Assembly: GCA_040508515.1 (NCBI GenBank)
Contig: JBEVMS010000032.1
Coordinates: 1-8,101, forward strand
Direction: 5' to 3'
DNA length: 8,101 bases
Source: JBEVMS01 sp040508515
GTDB lineage: Bacteria > Pseudomonadota > Gammaproteobacteria > Xanthomonadales > Rhodanobacteraceae
Both the position numbers and the translations under genes were made by a program. The notes beneath the pieces are model-generated. The model saw nothing but the letters and a program-made list of their open reading frames with translations, ran no database searches and was not told the origin of the DNA. Positions 5,141-8,101 of this stretch are shown here, one piece after another. The stretch's first letter is position 1, and every line of letters begins with the position of its first letter.

Positions 5141-6825
5141 CTCCGATGAAATTCGTGCCGCGGCTGATGCGCGTGGCTTCCGTCTTGCTCAGTTACCGGC
5201 TCGACGAGCTGGTCGATCTCACCCATCTGTACCGCCCGCTGAAACTGCTGCGCCCGCTGCTGGCGCGAGCACGGCCGGATATCGATGCACTGCCGCGCGG
5301 CGCGCGGCTGCGCCTGGCGCTGACCGAACTTGGGCCGATCTTCGTCAAGGCCGGCCAGGTGCTGTCGACCCGGCGCGATCTGGTACCGGCCGACATCGCC
5401 GACGAGCTGGCCTTGCTGCAAGATCAGGTGGCATCGTTCCCCGGCACCGAGGCGCGCACGATCGTCGAGCGCGAACTCAAAGCTTCCACCAACCAGCTCT
5501 ACGCCCACTTCGATGAAACCCCGCTGGCGTCGGCCTCGATCGCCCAGGTGCACGCAGCGACCCTGCGCGATGGCCGCGAGGTGGTGGTCAAGGTGCTGCG
5601 CCCGGGCATCGAGCAACGCATCGCGCGCGACGTCGCGCTGCTGCATTCGCTCGGCGAACTGGCCCAGCGCTGGCATCCCAACGCCGACAAAATCCGGCCG
5701 CTGGACGTGGTCGCCGAAGTGGAAAAAATGCTCGAGAACGAGCTGGATCTGCAACGCGAAGGCGCCAGCGCCAGCCTGCTCAAGCGCAATTTCGACAGCG
5801 GCGTGGACCTCTACGTGCCAGCGGTCCATTGGGAACTGACCAGCCAGCGCGTGCTGACCCTGGAACGCGTGCGCGGCGTCAGCTGCGATGACGTAGCGGC
5901 GATCGACGCCGCCGGCATCGACCGCAAGGCACTCGCCGCCAAGGGCGTGCGGGTGTTCTACGAGCAGGTCTTTCGCGACAATTTTTTCCACGCCGACGCG
6001 CACCCGGGGAATATCTGGGTGGACCTCGAACGCGTCGCCGAGCCGCGCTTCATCGCGCTGGACTTCGGCATCATGGGCTCGCTGCCCGAGGCTGATCAGT
6101 ACTGGCTGGCGCAGAATTTCATCGCGCTGTTCGAGCGCGACTACGCGCGCATCGCCCAATTGCACGTCGCCGCCGGCTGGATGCCCTCCAATGTGCGGCT
6201 GGACGAACTGGAAGCGGCAGTGCGCACGGTGTGCGAGCCCTACTTCACCCGCCCGCTGTCGCAGATTTCGCTGGCTGAGCTGGTGGTCAAACTGTTCCAG
6301 ACCGCGCGGCGCTTCGAGCTGACCTTGCAGCCGCAACTGATCCTGCTGCAAAAGACCTTGCTGAATATCGAAGGCGTCGGGCGCATGCTCGATCCGGAGA
6401 TCGATATCTGGGCGGTCGCCCATCCGGTCCTCAAGCGCATCCTGCGCCAGCGCTATAACCCGCTGCGCACCTTGCGCGAGATGCGCAAGCGCCTGCCCGA
6501 ATGGCTGCACACCGCGCCGCAGATGCCCGAACTGGTACGCGAATGGCTGACCCAGGACGTCGAAGGACGCCGCCGCGTGCAGATGGAAACGCCGCAGCTC
6601 GATCTGCTGCAGGCGCAATTGCAAGGCCAACGCCGCCAACTCAGCGGCGGCCTGCTCGGCGCCAGCCTGCTGCTCGCCGCCGCCTTGCTGTGGGCGCTGC
6701 CGCCGCTGCATGGCGTGTGGCTGCCGTTGGCGGTGGGTCTGCTTGGTGCGCTGAGTTTTGCGCTGACTTGGCCGCGCGCGCGTTCCATCGGCGCACGGCG
6801 CAGTTCCGGCGGAACCGGTCACTAA
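5137..6825 (+). CDS. ubiB: UbiB, atypical kinase-like protein of ubiquinone biosynthesis
   Basis: A 562-residue member of the UbiB/ABC1/ADCK protein-kinase-like family (E. coli UbiB is 546). Family members are ATPases that help extract or present lipid precursors of ubiquinone at the inner membrane. Visible motifs: KAGQ at 71-74 (family-specific KxGQ), the Ala-rich loop ASASIAQVH at 131-139 in place of a Gly-rich loop, the ATP lysine Lys152 in VVVKVLRPG, ENELDLQ at 200-206, the catalytic-loop motif HADAHPGN at 285-292 (Asp287, Asn292), and the metal-binding DFG at 309-311. The C terminus has two hydrophobic segments (about 504-522 and 525-545), matching the C-terminal membrane hairpin of UbiB. 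The GTG start at 5137 forms a GTGA overlap with the ubiJ stop and has AAGGA (5124-5128) eight bases upstream; an ATG at 5146 is too far from it. This implies translational coupling. Confidence 0.96.
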   Translation: MTPMKFVPRLMRVASVLLSYRLDELVDLTHLYRPLKLLRPLLARARPDIDALPRGARLRLALTELGPIFVKAGQVLSTRRDLVPADIADELALLQDQVASFPGTEARTIVERELKASTNQLYAHFDETPLASASIAQVHAATLRDGREVVVKVLRPGIEQRIARDVALLHSLGELAQRWHPNADKIRPLDVVAEVEKMLENELDLQREGASASLLKRNFDSGVDLYVPAVHWELTSQRVLTLERVRGVSCDDVAAIDAAGIDRKALAAKGVRVFYEQVFRDNFFHADAHPGNIWVDLERVAEPRFIALDFGIMGSLPEADQYWLAQNFIALFERDYARIAQLHVAAGWMPSNVRLDELEAAVRTVCEPYFTRPLSQISLAELVVKLFQTARRFELTLQPQLILLQKTLLNIEGVGRMLDPEIDIWAVAHPVLKRILRQRYNPLRTLREMRKRLPEWLHTAPQMPELVREWLTQDVEGRRRVQMETPQLDLLQAQLQGQRRQLSGGLLGASLLLAAALLWALPPLHGVWLPLAVGLLGALSFALTWPRARSIGARRSSGGTGH

Positions 6826-7061
6826 GCCACCGCCGACCGAACGGAAAATCCGCTGGGTGGGCTGGGCATCTCCCATCCCGCTCGCCCTGCGTTAAACCAC
6901 CTGATCAAATAGCCGTCTCTGCGCCCCCATCACGCCGCTCGGATGCGCCTAACCCACGCGACAAGCCATCCCAGCGGGAACGCTGACGGGCCTTTCATCA
7001 TGGTGGCATTGGCGACTGCGCCGTGCACAATCATGTCCGTGACACAACAGGGGCGCATGCA
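6826..7061. other. Intergenic region between ubiB and the DUF5677-like gene
   Basis: Apart from the hairpin at 6854-6884 and a small CAGCG-GGAA-CGCTG stem with a GNRA-type loop at 6972-6985, I see no RNA gene, repeat or convincing promoter in these 236 bases. A plus-strand frame reading 6501-6986 continues out of ubiB in another register and looks like a high-GC shadow. This region probably contains the left edge of the low-GC insert, but no direct repeat or att-like sequence was found. Confidence 0.4.
6854..6884 (+). terminator. Imperfect hairpin downstream of ubiB, possible terminator
   Basis: UGGG (6863-6866) pairs with CCCA (6872-6875) around a 5-base loop. After one mismatch, 6854-6861 pairs with 6877-6884 using three G-U wobbles. 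The wobbles would be lost on the other strand, which points to plus-strand RNA. It begins 29 bases after the ubiB stop. There is no clear U tract after it, so it may be a weak or Rho-assisted terminator or a 3'-end protecting hairpin. Confidence 0.3.
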
Positions 7062-7799
7062 ATGACAGACAGCAACTCCCTTCTCGATCACGCCGAAGCG
7101 ATCCTCACCTCGGTCAAAGAGCTCATCGGCAAGATGCGCGCGCCACTGTCCATTCCTGAGCGGCCTCGGGTCGCTTTATTTCTGACCATAGCGGAGCAGT
7201 TCGAGTCCGCCATTCGGTTGGGCCGCGCGGGCATGGGCACTCACGGCGCGGTGCACGTGCGCTCGATGTTAGAGGCCCTGGTGTCCATGAATATGTTGGC
7301 AATGCGACTGGACTACGTAGATCAGATGCGTTTTGAGAAGTTCAAAGGCGAAAAGAAGCTCTACGAGAGCCTCCTGAAGAACCACGACCTCCCGGACGAT
7401 CAGAAAACGGCATTGCAGGCGCGCCTAACCCAATGCAAGGCGTCCTATGACGCACTCTTTGCCAAGGGAATCCGTCCCAAGAAAATCACAGATGATTTCA
7501 GCTCAGCGGGTCTTGCTGAGTTCATCGCGCCTTACACAATCCTCTGCAGTCTTTCCCACAACGATCTGGTCGCGCTGGCGACGAGACATCAGGGCGAGAC
7601 GGGCATGACTTATAAGGCAGTCGTGGCCGATAACTTCATGCAGTCCATCTATTCCGTTGCCATGACCGCGATGATGACCGCCGCCAAGCCTTTGGGCGAA
7701 ATTGCACGGTTTAACGCTGATGGACATTTTTTTGAGCACCTTTTCCAGGGCATGAACCAGGTGTGGGGCAGCTACCTACAATCGGTGGGCGCTAAATAG
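7062..7799 (+). CDS. DUF5677-like helical protein, probably acquired
   Basis: A 245-residue, mostly helical protein with no signal peptide or membrane segment. Features resembling DUF5677 proteins: FLTIAEQFESAIRLGRAG (40-57), VHVRSMLEALVSMNMLAM (64-81) with the Arg-x3-Glu core (Arg67, Glu71), and a later CSLSHNDLVALATRH (162-176) with a conserved-looking Ser-His pair. The family has no established function. I chose the ATG at 7062 because AGGGG (7049-7053) lies eight bases upstream; an in-frame GTG at 7023 would add 13 residues without a Shine-Dalgarno. Hand-counted G+C is about 54% over 7321-7680, well below the neighbouring ubi genes, and it stands alone between core genes, so transfer is likely. 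There is an Arg55-x5-His61 spacing reminiscent of HEPN RNases, but nothing else supports that. The family call rests on pattern memory. Confidence 0.7.
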   Translation: MTDSNSLLDHAEAILTSVKELIGKMRAPLSIPERPRVALFLTIAEQFESAIRLGRAGMGTHGAVHVRSMLEALVSMNMLAMRLDYVDQMRFEKFKGEKKLYESLLKNHDLPDDQKTALQARLTQCKASYDALFAKGIRPKKITDDFSSAGLAEFIAPYTILCSLSHNDLVALATRHQGETGMTYKAVVADNFMQSIYSVAMTAMMTAAKPLGEIARFNADGHFFEHLFQGMNQVWGSYLQSVGAK

Positions 7800-7858
7800 G
7801 TCACTCGCACGCACACCACGCGATCCCTCTCAGCGCTAGCGAATAAGCACCGCTGAAA

Positions 7859-7876
7859 CCGGCTACCACCAGCCGG
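7859..7876 (-). terminator. GC-rich hairpin between convergent genes
   Basis: CCGGCT (7859-7864) and AGCCGG (7871-7876) form a perfect 6-bp stem with a 6-base loop, 13 bases past the stop of the minus-strand HAD gene. On that strand it is followed by TTTC, a short U stretch. It may also slow transcription from the DUF5677-like gene on the plus strand. An outer CAGCG/CGCTG repeat lies at 7831-7835 and 7851-7855. Confidence 0.4.
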
Positions 7877-7889
7877 CGGCGCCACCCAC

Positions 7890-8101
7890 TCAAGCATTCA
7901 ACACAAATTTCTCGATCGCGTGCGCCACGCCGTCTTCGCGGTTGCTGCGGGTGACGTAGCGGCTGGCGGCTTTGACTTCGTCCACGCCGTTGCCCATCGC
8001 TACGCCCAGGCCGGCGTACTTGATCATCGCCAGATCGTTTTGTTGATCGCCCAGCGCCATGATGTTGTCCGCCGCGATGCCCAGATGCTCGGCGAGCAGT
8101 T
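7890..8101 (-). CDS. Cof-type HAD-IIB phosphatase, C-terminal part
   Basis: The last 69 codons and the TGA stop of a minus-strand gene that continues past the right edge of the window. The visible part begins LLAEHLGI and contains HAD motif IV as ALGDQQNDLAMIKYAG, with both metal-binding aspartates of the usual GDxxNDxxM. It is followed by GVAMGNGVDEVKAASRYVT and SNREDGVAHAIEKFVL, the classic C-terminal end of Cof-type HAD-IIB hydrolases. These soluble enzymes dephosphorylate small phosphorylated metabolites (sugar phosphates, nucleotides, cofactors such as FMN or pyridoxal phosphate). The substrate-defining cap domain is outside the window, so specificity cannot be given. The motif has QQ where many members have GE, which is tolerated in the family. 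Confidence 0.93.
   Translation of the reverse strand, partial: LLAEHLGIAADNIMALGDQQNDLAMIKYAGLGVAMGNGVDEVKAASRYVTRSNREDGVAHAIEKFVLNA

Noticed and set aside
5062..6876. 604-codon open frame on the minus strand opposite ubiB
   Set aside because: It is a shadow of ubiB, compositionally biased (Gln, His, Arg-rich) with no recognisable motif or plausible ribosome-binding site, while ubiB has all family motifs.
7224..7244. Arg-x5-His in the DUF5677-like protein as a HEPN RNase motif
   Set aside because: HEPN sites usually have a polar residue right after the Arg and lie near the C-terminal helix. Here the next residue is Ala and the position is in the first third, so the spacing alone is not evidence.

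Overview
The window looks like a chromosomal segment of a high-GC gammaproteobacterium. The closest fit is Xanthomonas or a near relative in the Xanthomonadaceae. This is an inference from high G+C, the style of the proteins and the gene content (DUF4156-type lipoprotein, two-repeat periplasmic M16 peptidase, trmL, ubiJ-ubiB). No database search was possible.

Layout. On the minus strand, 101-3482 holds a large secreted zinc peptidase of the M16 (pitrilysin) family followed by a small outer-membrane-type lipoprotein. A perfect 11-bp hairpin separates the two. A 244-bp divergent intergenic region (3483-3726) follows and is the richest regulatory stretch in the window. It carries a near-consensus sigma-54 (-24/-12) promoter facing right, a 40-bp A/T-rich tract, a cluster of TGTCCG/CGGACA dyads at enhancer distance, an inverted repeat across the predicted transcription start, and a plausible sigma-70 promoter facing left for the peptidase. 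The sigma-54 promoter sits 41 bases upstream of an unrecognised 65-codon ORF for a small membrane-anchored or secreted peptide.

From 3970 to 6825 the plus strand carries trmL (tRNA wobble 2'-O-methyltransferase) and then ubiJ and ubiB, two accessory factors of ubiquinone biosynthesis. ubiB overlaps the ubiJ stop by four bases. trmL and ubiJ both lack a Shine-Dalgarno and both have a -10-like hexamer ending exactly six bases before the ATG. That is the arrangement expected for leaderless mRNAs.

From 7062 to 7799 lies a gene of clearly lower G+C (about 54% by hand count over 7321-7680) for a 245-residue DUF5677-like protein. It is likely a horizontally acquired single-gene insert between core genes. 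The window ends in the C-terminal part of a convergent Cof-type HAD phosphatase gene on the minus strand.

The most promising undescribed unit is the 3549-3924 block: a putative sigma-54-controlled small peptide gene with its own upstream dyads and A/T-rich bending tract.
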